Source: Candidatus Daviesbacteria bacterium (lineage in GTDB: Bacteria > Patescibacteria > Microgenomatia > Daviesbacterales > UBA10151). Taken from it: a DNA stretch of 64,000 nt. Shown here in pieces: positions 1 to 7,740 of the stretch (positions within the stretch are counted from its first letter, which is position 1; the number at the start of each line of letters is the position of its first letter). The stretch spans positions 930,001-994,000 of the forward strand of contig JAQTZF010000001.1 in assembly GCA_028687915.1 (NCBI GenBank), read 5' to 3'. The notes under the pieces were generated by a model that ran no database searches, was not told where the DNA came from, and was given only the letters and a program-made list of their open reading frames with translations. A program made the position numbers and the translations under genes.

Positions 1-156
1 AGAACAAGGCCCTATTTTTTCTCCTAAAACATTTTGAAGTTTGGAAGTTGGCAAAGATTGCTGTTGGGGAATACTTATCCCAATAGAAATAAAAAGGCTA
101 AGCAGGATAGTAATAGCTATTACAATCAAAAGGTGAGCAGAGCCTTTTTCCCTCAT
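1..156 (-). CDS. N-terminal fragment of a membrane-anchored protein (runs off left edge)
   Basis: Only the first 52 codons are in the window. The protein begins MREKGSAHLLIVIAITILLS: a short basic tip, the KGS motif, then one hydrophobic helix to about residue 29, followed by a polar Q/S/P-rich stretch. This is the same architecture as the proteins at 27932 and 28930, so it is probably a secreted or surface protein held by one N-terminal helix. The reading frame is open to base 1. No functional domain is visible in the part present. Confidence 0.6.
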   Translation of the reverse strand, partial: MREKGSAHLLIVIAITILLSLFISIGISIPQQQSLPTSKLQNVLGEKIGPCS

Positions 157-222
157 AAATAAACTATTTCATATCTATAATGAAAAATCAATAAACTTTT
201 ATAAAAGCTTGATTAAATTTGT

Positions 223-234
223 TATAATATAAGA
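223..234 (+). promoter_or_regulatory. -10 box 6 nt from a GTG start (leaderless promoter)
   Basis: A perfect TATAAT at 223-228 sits six bases before the GTG at 235, so transcription should begin at or next to the start codon. No good -35 hexamer is visible at the expected distance, and there is no Shine-Dalgarno site. Confidence 0.55.
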
Positions 235-720
235 GTGATAAGAGGATTACTTATTTCTCTAATTGTAGTTATTATCTTTTTAAGTTTAATCTTATTGGTA
301 GTAGTATTCCGTAACCCAGCTCCACAAGTTATAATAGTTACCCCCACACCAACACCTACTCCAATTATTACCATAACACCATCAGTTACCTCTACTCCAA
401 GCAGCAATATAATTATTACTTCTCCCCTTCCTAATCAATTAGTTTCCAGCCCCATAACAATTTCAGGTAAAGCTGTGGGAAATTGGTTTTTTGAAGCTGT
501 GGCTCCGGTAAAGCTTGTTGATGGAAATGGAAATATTTTATCTCAGGGACAAATCGGGGCTCAGGGAGATTGGCAAACAAATAATTTTGTTCCCTTTATA
601 GGAGAACTTACCTACTCTACTCCTAATACAAATACCGGACAACTAATCTTTAATAATGATAATCCTTCGGGTTTACCTCAAAATAACCAACAATTCATCC
701 TTCCAATCCGGTTTAGATAA
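235..720 (+). CDS. Membrane-anchored Gmad2-domain (Ig-like) protein
   Basis: 161 residues. Residues 5-26 form one hydrophobic helix, residues 34-55 a Pro/Thr spacer (TPTPTPTP), and residues 60-161 match the Gmad2 immunoglobulin-like domain from memory of the family: the SPLPNQLVSSP opening, GNWFFEA, the VPF segment and the NPSGLP motif near the end. Gmad2 domains are found in extracytoplasmic bacterial proteins and are presumed to bind or scaffold; no catalytic residue is seen. The GTG start is supported by a -10 box just upstream. Likely displayed outside the membrane through its N-terminal anchor. It is transcribed away from the stress operon at 729-1860. Confidence 0.8.
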   Translation: MIRGLLISLIVVIIFLSLILLVVVFRNPAPQVIIVTPTPTPTPIITITPSVTSTPSSNIIITSPLPNQLVSSPITISGKAVGNWFFEAVAPVKLVDGNGNILSQGQIGAQGDWQTNNFVPFIGELTYSTPNTNTGQLIFNNDNPSGLPQNNQQFILPIRFR

Positions 721-728
721 ATTACTTT

Positions 729-1025
729 TTAGCTCTTAGATTTAGAGGACATTTTCTCGTCCATCTTCTCCTGAGCATCCTCCTTTGCAGCTTCAGCTTT
801 TTCTCCTACTTCTGAGGCTGTTTCTTTAACTTTAGAGTAAACCTCTCTTCCTTTTTCTTTTAATTCTCCCATCTTTTCTTGTACCATTTCACGGTTTTTC
901 TCATCAGTTAATTCTACAGCTGCAACCCCCACTGCTGCACCAACAGCTGCTCCTACTAATCCAGCTGCTAAAGGACTCATTCCTTTTCTATTATCACTTA
1001 CTTGTGAACCTCTTGTATTTGGCAT
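729..1025 (-). CDS. YtxH-like small membrane/coiled-coil protein
   Basis: 98 residues. Residues 17-40 are a Gly/Ala-rich hydrophobic segment, followed by a highly charged helix (EKMGELKEKGREVYSKVKET) rich in Lys and Glu, the arrangement of YtxH-domain proteins that are often stress-induced. It ends with KSKS. Its Shine-Dalgarno site AAGGAGGTGA lies in the last codons of the upstream gene, so it is the third gene of a three-gene operon (1860 to 729). The function of YtxH proteins is poorly known; an envelope-stress role is inferred only. Confidence 0.7.
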   Translation of the reverse strand: MPNTRGSQVSDNRKGMSPLAAGLVGAAVGAAVGVAAVELTDEKNREMVQEKMGELKEKGREVYSKVKETASEVGEKAEAAKEDAQEKMDEKMSSKSKS

Positions 1026-1032
1026 TATGTTA

Positions 1033-1254
1033 TCACCTCCTTCTTCTTGAAAATATTCGTAATAAATCTAAAAGTCCAAATTTAATAGTGTTTTTAAGTT
1101 TGTCTATATCTTCTGAAACATCTTCTGCATTCTCAAGAATTAATTTTAGTGTCTTAAGAGACTGTGCTAAATGATATGCAGCATAAGATATGAACCCCGC
1201 CAATATCAAAAACCCTGTTCCAAGACTTAAAAACAAAAAATCTTGTGACGTCAT
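1033..1254 (-). CDS. Small single-pass membrane protein
   Basis: 73 residues, one transmembrane helix (about 5-30), then an amphipathic helix and a C-terminal RRRR. The last Arg codons (AGA AGA AGG AGG) also spell the Shine-Dalgarno site of the next gene, which constrains both. It starts four bases after the stop of the preceding gene, so it is co-transcribed. It resembles small DUF948-like membrane proteins that accompany YtxH proteins, but the similarity is too weak to name it. Confidence 0.6.
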   Translation of the reverse strand: MTSQDFLFLSLGTGFLILAGFISYAAYHLAQSLKTLKLILENAEDVSEDIDKLKNTIKFGLLDLLRIFSRRRR

Positions 1255-1257
1255 GCT

Positions 1258-1860
1258 TTATGCTCCCCCATGATACTCTGCATGATGTTCTGTTCGATGT
1301 TTTGCAACATATTCATCCTCTACTGGTAAATTTAACATCTTTACTTCAGTAGCCCCATGCTTTGTAAGCAAATTTTGGACTTCTTCTGCCTTTTCATCTG
1401 GTGCGGAAACTGCAAGCAATATTCCACCACTCATAATCTCTTCTTCGTATTTTCGTGCCTCTTCTTCATGCATTCCCAACCCCATAAGCCCTCCGATAAG
1501 TCCACCCGCCACAATCCCTTCAGCCGCCCCTGTAACAGTAGTCGCAACAGCTCCTGTGATACCTAAAGCCCCGGCAATTGGTCCACCTACAAGTAAGGGT
1601 CCTACACCAGGAATTGTAAACACACCAAGTCCAACTAATAATCCAGCTAAACCACCTAATAACCCACCTGTTGTAGCCCCACTCACAGTTGATCCGGCAA
1701 CATGGGATGACCTGGTGTCTCCATGTTCATGCCCCTCTTCCTGAACATGCTTCATTAAAATAGACATACTTTTTGGATCATATCCAAGTTCTTTTAACTC
1801 ATCAATTATCATAGAAACGTGTTCTTGGGATTTAAAAATACCTATAACTGTTTCTGTCAT
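1258..1860 (-). CDS. General-stress-protein-17M-like (YflT-type) membrane protein
   Basis: About 200 residues from the ATG at 1860; upstream GTG codons are in frame but sit inside the Shine-Dalgarno stretch GGAAGGTGGTGA, so ATG is preferred. Residues 1-40 (TETVIGIFKSQEHVSMIIDE) match the N-terminal domain of the 17M-like stress proteins, which address predicted YflT/DUF1269-like folds. The middle (about 50-130) is a very Gly-rich double hydrophobic segment, followed by a second small alpha/beta part ending in a His-rich tail. First gene of the 1860-729 operon. The exact biochemical role of the family is not known. Confidence 0.7.
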   Translation of the reverse strand: MTETVIGIFKSQEHVSMIIDELKELGYDPKSMSILMKHVQEEGHEHGDTRSSHVAGSTVSGATTGGLLGGLAGLLVGLGVFTIPGVGPLLVGGPIAGALGITGAVATTVTGAAEGIVAGGLIGGLMGLGMHEEEARKYEEEIMSGGILLAVSAPDEKAEEVQNLLTKHGATEVKMLNLPVEDEYVAKHRTEHHAEYHGGA

Positions 1861-1933
1861 TATTCTCACCACCTTCCCTTAATATCAGCCTCAGTTTAAG
1901 ACAAATATTATATTTTGTCTGTAAGATTTAATA

Positions 1934-2113
1934 CTAATACCTTACCGGATTGCTTTGCTGCACACCTGGAGTCTGGGTATTATTTCCAGATCTTCCCATT
2001 CTTGCAAAAACAAAATAATAAATAATTCCATAAACAATTGCTCCAATTATTAGATAAATAATAATCCATTGCCAAAGAGGTCTTTTTCCATAACCTGATT
2101 TATTTTCTTCCAT
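1934..2113 (-). CDS. 59-residue single-pass membrane protein
   Basis: A short reading frame with a strong Shine-Dalgarno site (AAAGGAGGTG, seven to nine bases before ATG). It encodes a polar start (MEENKSGYGKRPLWQW), one transmembrane helix rich in Ile and Tyr (about residues 15-38), then a Gly/Asn/Gln tail ending VRY. The good ribosome binding site, compact membrane topology and lack of any competing frame support it as a real gene. Function unknown. Confidence 0.65.
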   Translation of the reverse strand: MEENKSGYGKRPLWQWIIIYLIIGAIVYGIIYYFVFARMGRSGNNTQTPGVQQSNPVRY

Positions 2114-2151
2114 ATTTTTTTCACCTCCTTTTATTTTCTAAGTCTTATATC

Positions 2152-3213
2152 CTAATATTCTTTTCTAAGAATCTTATCGTAAACCCCTTCATATCCATCT
2201 ACCATATTTTTTACACTAAATTTATTTAGAACATATTCCCTGCAATAGCTCCTGTTTATACTTTGAATATTGGCAATTGCCTCTATCATTTCTGAAATAT
2301 CATTAACTACAAACCCGGATTTTCCATCATCAACTACTTCCAGCATTGAACCCAAATTAAATGCCACAACCGGCGTGCCGCATGCCATTGATTCAATAAC
2401 AGTAAGTCCAAATGGTTCTGGCCAGGTTATGGGATGCAAAGAACATAGCGCTTTACTCATTAGCTTGTTTCTTTCTGTTTCATCTACTTCACCAACTAAT
2501 CTAATTTGATCAGATAATTTGGGTTCCACAAATTGTCTAAAATATGAAATATCTTGTAAACTATCTGCTGCTAAATCTATTTTTGCAGCAATTATTAATG
2601 GCATGTTTAAATATTGTGCCACCTCAATTGCAATATGAACACCTTTTTCCATGGAAATTCTACCTGTAAAAAGTAAATAATCACCTCGTTTTTTGGAAAA
2701 CGGAAAGTGTGTCATATCTAAACCATGATAAATATTTCCTATAAACTTTAACTTTGGAGCAGAAGCAGCTTGTGCATGAGAAACAGAAACTACAAATGGG
2801 TTTTTTAGGTTTTCAAAGACTCTTTTTTCATTTACCCCAAATGCCCCATGCATAGTCATCACCACCGGAACCCTGGATAGGTTGGCTGTAGGTAAACTCA
2901 GATAACCATTATGGTCATGAATAATATCAAACTGGTCCTGCAATTGATAAGCATTGCCAATATTTAACAAAGATAAAATATTAGCACCATATACATTATG
3001 TAAAACCTTTGACTGGCGAAGTGATTTTGGATAAATTGAAACAAGTTTAGCAGAAGTAATAGAATCACCACTGGCAAACAAGGTTACCTCATGACCTCGT
3101 TTAACAAGCTCTTCAGTCAAAGCATAAATGACTCTTTCTGTCCCTCCATACTTATTTGGCGGAACTCTTTCTGCAATGTTTGCTAGCTGTGCTATTTTCA
3201 ATCTTTTTTCCAA
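2152..3213 (-). CDS. GT4-family glycosyltransferase
   Basis: 353 residues with a two-Rossmann GT-B fold. The N-terminal motif IAERVPPNKYGGTERVI is typical of GT4 enzymes related to sucrose/mannosyl transferases; DIIHDHNGYLSLP is the end of domain one; LFTGRISMEKGVHIAIE begins the nucleotide-sugar domain; and WPEPFGLTVIESMACGTPVV is the conserved E-x7-E-like donor motif. Likely cytoplasmic, adding a sugar to an envelope glycan or lipid; the acceptor is unknown. The start is a TTG at 3213 preceded by TATAAT five bases upstream; a second TTG at 3201 (giving MKIAQLANIAERV) is also possible. Confidence 0.85.
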   Translation of the reverse strand: MEKRLKIAQLANIAERVPPNKYGGTERVIYALTEELVKRGHEVTLFASGDSITSAKLVSIYPKSLRQSKVLHNVYGANILSLLNIGNAYQLQDQFDIIHDHNGYLSLPTANLSRVPVVMTMHGAFGVNEKRVFENLKNPFVVSVSHAQAASAPKLKFIGNIYHGLDMTHFPFSKKRGDYLLFTGRISMEKGVHIAIEVAQYLNMPLIIAAKIDLAADSLQDISYFRQFVEPKLSDQIRLVGEVDETERNKLMSKALCSLHPITWPEPFGLTVIESMACGTPVVAFNLGSMLEVVDDGKSGFVVNDISEMIEAIANIQSINRSYCREYVLNKFSVKNMVDGYEGVYDKILRKEY

Positions 3214-3332
3214 TTATTATTATATAGCTTGGTTTATTGGCTGCCTGTAAGATACATTACTGCGAAAATTTTGATTGTATCTTATAGTGAGGTTGAAAAT
3301 AATAAATACTATCGGAAGGGGGTGAGTAATTA

Positions 3333-3668
3333 ATGTATTGGTTAATTGGTATATTAGGTTTGGCATCAATCGCTGCTCCATTTTTACTAAATTATAATGA
3401 TAATGTTTTTGCTTTATGGACAAACTTAATCTTTGGAGCGGTATTATTGGTGGCGGCATTACTAGAAGCTTTTGCCGATGATAAGGATACCTGGGAATAC
3501 TGGGTAGTAGGCATAGCAGGCATAGGAGCAATTCTTGCTCCGTTTATTTTAGGTTTTAATGCTTTGACTGCAGCATTATGGACAATTGTAGCTATTGGAA
3601 TAATAACTATAGTTGCAGCAGGCACTAAAATTTTTCAAAGTGGTTCATCCACAAGGTTAGGTTATTAA
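3333..3668 (+). CDS. SPW-repeat membrane protein
   Basis: 111 residues arranged as two copies of about 50 residues, each with two hydrophobic helices (LGLASIAAPFLLNY... and IAGIGAILAPFILGF...). This is the SPW repeat found in small four-helix membrane proteins, with variant P-F in place of strict SPW. Shine-Dalgarno GGAAGGGGGTGAG precedes the ATG. It is followed after 39 bases by hsp20, which suggests an envelope or heat stress operon. Molecular role unknown. Confidence 0.7.
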   Translation: MYWLIGILGLASIAAPFLLNYNDNVFALWTNLIFGAVLLVAALLEAFADDKDTWEYWVVGIAGIGAILAPFILGFNALTAALWTIVAIGIITIVAAGTKIFQSGSSTRLGY

Positions 3669-3707
3669 GCAGGCCCTCAACCTGAGGAAGAAGGGAGGTG
3701 AAAAAGA

Positions 3708-4124
3708 ATGGCTAATCAATTAGCACGAAGAGACGAGTGGGTTTTCCCCAGAGTAACGCTACCATCGATTTGGGAAGATTTCCTGGAAGGAACAAGATTA
3801 GATGCAATTCCAAGTGGTTTATCAGTTTCTGAAGATGAAAAGAATTTCTATGTAGATGCTTCTATGCCTGGACTAGATCCAAAAGATATAGAAGTAACTT
3901 TTGATCGGGGAATATTAATGATCAACGGAGAAAAAGAAGAGGAGGAAAGGGAAAAGAAATTCTATAGAAAAGCAACAAATCAATTTTCTTATTCAATTGT
4001 TGCTCCAGAAAATATAGACAGCAAAGCAGAACCAAAACTAGTCTATAAAAATGGTGTAATGCATGCAGTATTTGAAAAAACTGCTGCATCAAAACCAAAG
4101 AAAATAGCAGTTAAGGCGGAGTAA
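3708..4124 (+). CDS. Small heat shock protein, Hsp20/alpha-crystallin family
   Basis: 138 residues. The alpha-crystallin domain covers about residues 35-125: FYVDASMPGLDPKDIEV, the loop ILMINGEKEEEE, and the family signature LVYKNGVMHAVF (usually A-x-x-x-N-G-V-L). A short N-terminal arm and a C-terminal KPKKIAVKAE tail, containing the I-x-V motif used for oligomer packing, complete it. ATP-independent holdase for unfolding proteins in the cytoplasm. Strong Shine-Dalgarno GGGAGGTGA. Only three bases separate it from the phosphoribosyltransferase gene, so the two are co-translated. Confidence 0.92.
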   Translation: MANQLARRDEWVFPRVTLPSIWEDFLEGTRLDAIPSGLSVSEDEKNFYVDASMPGLDPKDIEVTFDRGILMINGEKEEEEREKKFYRKATNQFSYSIVAPENIDSKAEPKLVYKNGVMHAVFEKTAASKPKKIAVKAE

Positions 4125-4127
4125 GTA

Positions 4128-4796
4128 ATGGAAACATACTTTAGAGATAGGTATGAGGCTGGAAAAAAATTAGCAGGAATACTTAAGCCTCTTAAAAATC
4201 AAAAAGTAGTTGTTTATGCATTGCCCCGGGGAGGAGTGATTATTGGAGCAGAGATTGCCAGAGAATTAGACGCACCTTTCGATCTAATCATAACTAGAAA
4301 AATTGGTCATCCTAATTCTTTGGAATATGCAATTGGAGCAATTGCTGAAGATGGGCACTCTATATTTGAAAAAGAACAAATTTCAGAGATAGATCCTGAT
4401 TATATAATTACTGCAGCAGAAAAAGAAAAAGAAGAAGCAAAAAGACGAAGACAAATTTATTTAGAAGGAAAAAAACCAATAAGCAGTAAAAATAAAATCG
4501 CTATTTTAGTTGATGATGGAGTGGCAACAGGACTCACTATGAAGATTGCTATAAAAGAATTACAAATGCATTACAAACCAAAAAAAATTATAGTAGCAGT
4601 AGGAATTATTTCAGATAGTGTTGCAGATGAACTTGAAAGTGAAGGTGTAGAGATAATAACGTTAATTAGGGAAAATAACTTTTTGGGTGCTATTGGAGAA
4701 TATTATCAGGATTTTTCTCCTGTTGAAGATACAGATGTTATAAAAATAATGAAAGGAGTAAAGATACATGCATCTTTTCCTGTTCAGGCAATTTAA
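4128..4796 (+). CDS. Phosphoribosyltransferase-fold protein (COG1926-like)
   Basis: 222 residues. Opens with FRDRYEAGKKLA, typical of the COG1926 predicted phosphoribosyltransferases; ALPRGGVIIGAEIARELDAP follows; the PRPP-binding loop is AILVDDGVATGLT (about residues 125-137), with the acidic pair and G-x-T. The substrate is not deducible. It lies between hsp20 and a PRPP-synthetase homologue whose start overlaps it by 29 bases, suggesting coupled translation and a shared role in nucleotide salvage under stress (inference). The middle helix is rich in Lys/Glu/Arg. Confidence 0.82.
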   Translation: METYFRDRYEAGKKLAGILKPLKNQKVVVYALPRGGVIIGAEIARELDAPFDLIITRKIGHPNSLEYAIGAIAEDGHSIFEKEQISEIDPDYIITAAEKEKEEAKRRRQIYLEGKKPISSKNKIAILVDDGVATGLTMKIAIKELQMHYKPKKIIVAVGIISDSVADELESEGVEIITLIRENNFLGAIGEYYQDFSPVEDTDVIKIMKGVKIHASFPVQAI

Positions 4797-5742
4797 GTAT
4801 TTAATTAAAGACCTAAAAGAATTACCCAATTTAAATATTGGAAAGTTTGATATTAACCGTTTTCCCAATCAGGAATTATATATAAAACTTTATACAAATG
4901 TTGCAAATAAAGAATGTTTAATAATGAGCTCTATTACTCCTCCTGAAGAAAATTTATTCTCAACTTTACTTTTATCACATACTTTAAAAAAAGATGGTGC
5001 AACTACAATTAGTGCTTTACTTCCTTACCTTGCTTACACAAGACAAGACAAAGAAAAAAGAGGTGAGAGTTTAGCTGCTGCAAGTGTTGGTGAATTACTA
5101 CTAACCTCTCATATTAATGAAATTATAACCATAGATCTACACAGTCATAAGGCAGAAGATTTGTTTCCATTACTAATTCATAACTTATCTACTGCTAAAC
5201 TTTTTGCTAAAGAAATAAATAAATTAAAACTTAAAAATCCTACATTTATTGCCCCTGATGAAGGTTCCATCGAAAGAGTTGAAAAAGTAATGGAAGAATT
5301 TGGGAAAAAAGCTGAATTAGCTTTTATGAAAAAGAAAAGGACTACAAGTGGAATTAACTCTATTTTATTTGGACATATAAATAAAGATGTAATTATTATA
5401 GATGATATGTTAGATACCGGAAAAACTCTTATAGCATGTTGTGAAAAACTAAAATTAAAAGGTGCTGAAAATATCTATATTTTTGTGACACATGGTTTGT
5501 TTACAGGTAAAGACTGGCAAGATTTATTTAATCTTAATGTTAAAAATATATATTGCACAAATTCTATTCCAGACGTACAAAATCTAAAATATAAAGGAAT
5601 AAATATTATTTCAATTAAGCCACTACTGGAAGAATACTTTTATCATATAAAAAAACTTAAACAAGAACTAAACCAATTTTATAAGGGGTTTAGAGAAGGC
5701 AGAGTTATTGAACCAGAGGAAACACCAATTTTTGAATTATAA
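4768..5742 (+). CDS. Ribose-phosphate pyrophosphokinase-like protein
   Basis: 324 residues with the tandem PRTase-like layout of PRPP synthetases: IGKFDINRFPNQELYI near the N-terminus, LPYLAYTRQDKEKRGES (flexible-loop region), TIDLHSHKAEDLF (counterpart of the divalent-metal DLH motif) and the ribose-5-phosphate loop IIIDDMLDTGKTL (usually D-D-x-x-D-T-G-G-T, here with Lys for the second Gly). The family makes PRPP from ribose 5-phosphate and ATP. The GK substitution and the divergent APDEGSIERV segment leave activity uncertain. Start set by AAAGGAG nine bases before ATG, inside the upstream gene. Confidence 0.78.
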   Translation: MHLFLFRQFKYLIKDLKELPNLNIGKFDINRFPNQELYIKLYTNVANKECLIMSSITPPEENLFSTLLLSHTLKKDGATTISALLPYLAYTRQDKEKRGESLAAASVGELLLTSHINEIITIDLHSHKAEDLFPLLIHNLSTAKLFAKEINKLKLKNPTFIAPDEGSIERVEKVMEEFGKKAELAFMKKKRTTSGINSILFGHINKDVIIIDDMLDTGKTLIACCEKLKLKGAENIYIFVTHGLFTGKDWQDLFNLNVKNIYCTNSIPDVQNLKYKGINIISIKPLLEEYFYHIKKLKQELNQFYKGFREGRVIEPEETPIFEL

Positions 5743-5759
5743 TTTATTCTTATAAGCCA

Positions 5760-5789
5760 TTGACATCATTCCCTATTACAATCTACAGT
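5760..5789 (+). promoter_or_regulatory. sigma70-like promoter, near-leaderless
   Basis: TTGACA at 5760-5765 and TACAGT at 5784-5789 are 18 bases apart. The ATG at 5798 is only eight bases downstream of the -10 box. Confidence 0.55.
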
Positions 5790-5797
5790 TATTATAG

Positions 5798-6982
5798 ATG
5801 TCAGCTTTTTTCTATAAATTTAAACAGGTATTTACTAAAAAGTTATTGTTTGGCTTGTTAATTATAATGATAGTAATTACTACAACCATTGCTGGATTTT
5901 ATTACAAAAATGGACAGGATTTAACAGCAGTAAATTTAATTCTTCAAAAAAAGTTTTTAGATAGTGACCAACAATTATCAACACTAAAAAATACCGACCA
6001 GGTTAAAGTAAACAAAGACTTAACTGATGAAATTAAAAGAATTAATACAAACTACAAAGAATCTATCTCTTCCTATGAAAAAATTACAGATTTAAAAGTA
6101 CAAAAAGTAGATACCAGTAAATTAGACCCAGTTTATGCTAAAGTAGTAAAGTATTTAGCTGATAAAAATTACTCCTCTGCTTCTGCACTAATCACTGATT
6201 TAAATTCTCAGATTGAAAAAGCTACCCCCAAGGTAACTGTCAGTTCACAACCTTCTGCAGCTAATGCACCTCAAAGTAATACACCTCCTGGCTCTGGTTA
6301 TTTAAGGCAGGTGGTAAACGTTGATGGACAAAATTATACAGTTGATATAATTGCTGCAGATTTAAATTCTACAAAAGTTATTGTTGATACTGCATCAGAT
6401 TCTGATTGCGGCAATAATTGTCCGGTATTACCCTTGGCAACATACGTTTCCCGTTCAGGGGCTTTTGCCGGAATCAACGGTTCTTATTTTTGCCCTGCTG
6501 ATTACCCAAGCTGTTCCGGAAAAACTAATTCTTTTGATACTTTAGTAATGAATAAAAATAAATATTACTTTAACAGCAGCAATAATGTTTACAGCACCAT
6601 TCCGGCAGCCATCTTTTCAGCTGGTTCAGCCAGGTTTGTTGGAAGAAGCATGGATTGGGGCAGAGATACAGGAGTAGATGGTGTAATTGCAAACTATCCC
6701 CTGCTTGTTTCCGGAGGTAATATTAATTTTACAGAAGCACCAAATGAACCTAAGTTTGGTGGTAAAGGAGCCAGAAGCTTTATTGGAAATAAAGGAAATA
6801 TGGTTTATATTGGTTACGTTTACAGTGCTTCTATGGGTGAATCAGCCAAAGTCCTTCACGCTCTTGGTTTAACAAATGCTTTAAATATGGACCAGGGCGG
6901 TTCAAGTGCTTTGTGGTATGGAGGTTATAAAATAGGTCCGGGAAGAAGCGTTCCTAATGCTATTCTTTTTGTCAGGAGGTAA
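5798..6982 (+). CDS. Membrane-anchored phosphodiester glycosidase (NAGPA/DUF2233-like)
   Basis: 394 residues. One N-terminal transmembrane helix (about 15-34) is followed by a helical, Lys/Asp/Thr-rich region (40-140), a short Ser/Pro spacer and a C-terminal domain (170-394) of the phosphodiester glycosidase family: AGINGSYFCPADY with paired cysteines, the internal YPLLVSGG segment, and the signature ALNMDQGGSSALWYGG near the C-terminus. The family cleaves sugar phosphodiesters; in bacteria these proteins are extracytoplasmic and probably act on wall polymers. The substrate here is not known. Its stop codon overlaps the Shine-Dalgarno site of msrB. Confidence 0.82.
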   Translation: MSAFFYKFKQVFTKKLLFGLLIIMIVITTTIAGFYYKNGQDLTAVNLILQKKFLDSDQQLSTLKNTDQVKVNKDLTDEIKRINTNYKESISSYEKITDLKVQKVDTSKLDPVYAKVVKYLADKNYSSASALITDLNSQIEKATPKVTVSSQPSAANAPQSNTPPGSGYLRQVVNVDGQNYTVDIIAADLNSTKVIVDTASDSDCGNNCPVLPLATYVSRSGAFAGINGSYFCPADYPSCSGKTNSFDTLVMNKNKYYFNSSNNVYSTIPAAIFSAGSARFVGRSMDWGRDTGVDGVIANYPLLVSGGNINFTEAPNEPKFGGKGARSFIGNKGNMVYIGYVYSASMGESAKVLHALGLTNALNMDQGGSSALWYGGYKIGPGRSVPNAILFVRR

Positions 6983-6987
6983 ATTAA

Positions 6988-7377
6988 ATGAAATTTAATG
7001 ACCTAACATCAAAAGAAAAAGAGGTCATCGAAAACAAAGGGACTGAACCACCCTTTTCTGGTGAATATAATGACTTTTATAAAAATGGCACTTTTATTTG
7101 TAGAAGATGTAATAATCCTCTTTTTTCATCTAAAGCAAAATTCGATGCAGGGTGTGGATGGCCTTCGTTTGATGAAAGCTTTCCCAATGCAATAAAGCAC
7201 ACATTAGATCCGGATGGTTTAAGAATAGAGGTAGAGTGTGCAAATTGTGGTGCTCATCTGGGACATGAATTTAAAGGTGAACATTTAACTAAAAAAAATC
7301 TTCGGGAATGTGTTAATTCTTTATCAATCCGTTTTATTCCCGAAAATGAAGAGGCGCCAAAGGTTATATATGAATAA
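6988..7377 (+). CDS. msrB: Peptide-methionine (R)-S-oxide reductase
   Basis: 129 residues, the normal length for a single-domain MsrB. Two zinc CxxC pairs are visible (CRRC near residue 37, CANC near 87), with AGCGWPSFDESFP and LGHEF motifs. The resolving/catalytic region is LRECVNSLSIRF, whose Cys is the nucleophile that reduces methionine-R-sulfoxide. Cytoplasmic repair of oxidised protein. The Shine-Dalgarno AGGAGG lies in the end of the preceding glycosidase gene, five bases from its stop, so both are likely one transcript. Confidence 0.94.
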   Translation: MKFNDLTSKEKEVIENKGTEPPFSGEYNDFYKNGTFICRRCNNPLFSSKAKFDAGCGWPSFDESFPNAIKHTLDPDGLRIEVECANCGAHLGHEFKGEHLTKKNLRECVNSLSIRFIPENEEAPKVIYE

Positions 7378-7413
7378 GTTAAAAACAACAACCCTTGCAG
7401 CATAATTTCAGAA

Positions 7414-7632
7414 ATGAAAATTACAGTGATAGTTCATCCAAATAGTAAAAAAGAAAGAATAGAAAAAGACCTGCTGGATACTTTGCATGTTTATGTTAAT
7501 CAACCACCGTTAGAAGGAAAAGCCAACCAAGCCACTATTGAAGCTTTGGCATTCTATTTTAAAACTAGTAAATCTAAAGTTACTTTAATTAAAGGATTAA
7601 AATCTAAACACAAAATATTTGAAATAGATTAA
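7414..7632 (+). CDS. DUF167/YggU family protein
   Basis: 72 residues, close to the compact size of the family. The conserved DUF167 pattern is present: KITVIVHPNSKKERI at the start, LHVYVNQPPLEGKANQATIE in the middle (P-x-x-G-K-A-N), and KVTLIKGLKSKHKIFEI at the end. Small alpha/beta protein of unknown biochemical function, cytoplasmic. Probably transcribed with msrB (36 bases between them). Confidence 0.88.
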   Translation: MKITVIVHPNSKKERIEKDLLDTLHVYVNQPPLEGKANQATIEALAFYFKTSKSKVTLIKGLKSKHKIFEID

Positions 7633-7740
7633 TACTTAAAGATATTTATTTCTTCATCTCTACTCTTACCTTCTGATAAATTAATTACATCAAATTATAT
7701 TGCCTTTTCCTTTATCCAGCCTCATCTGTTAGAATACACT

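Noticed and set aside
3220..3531. Minus-strand frames over the SPW-repeat gene
   Set aside because: Composition is that of an antisense shadow; the plus strand has a Shine-Dalgarno site and recognisable four-helix repeats.
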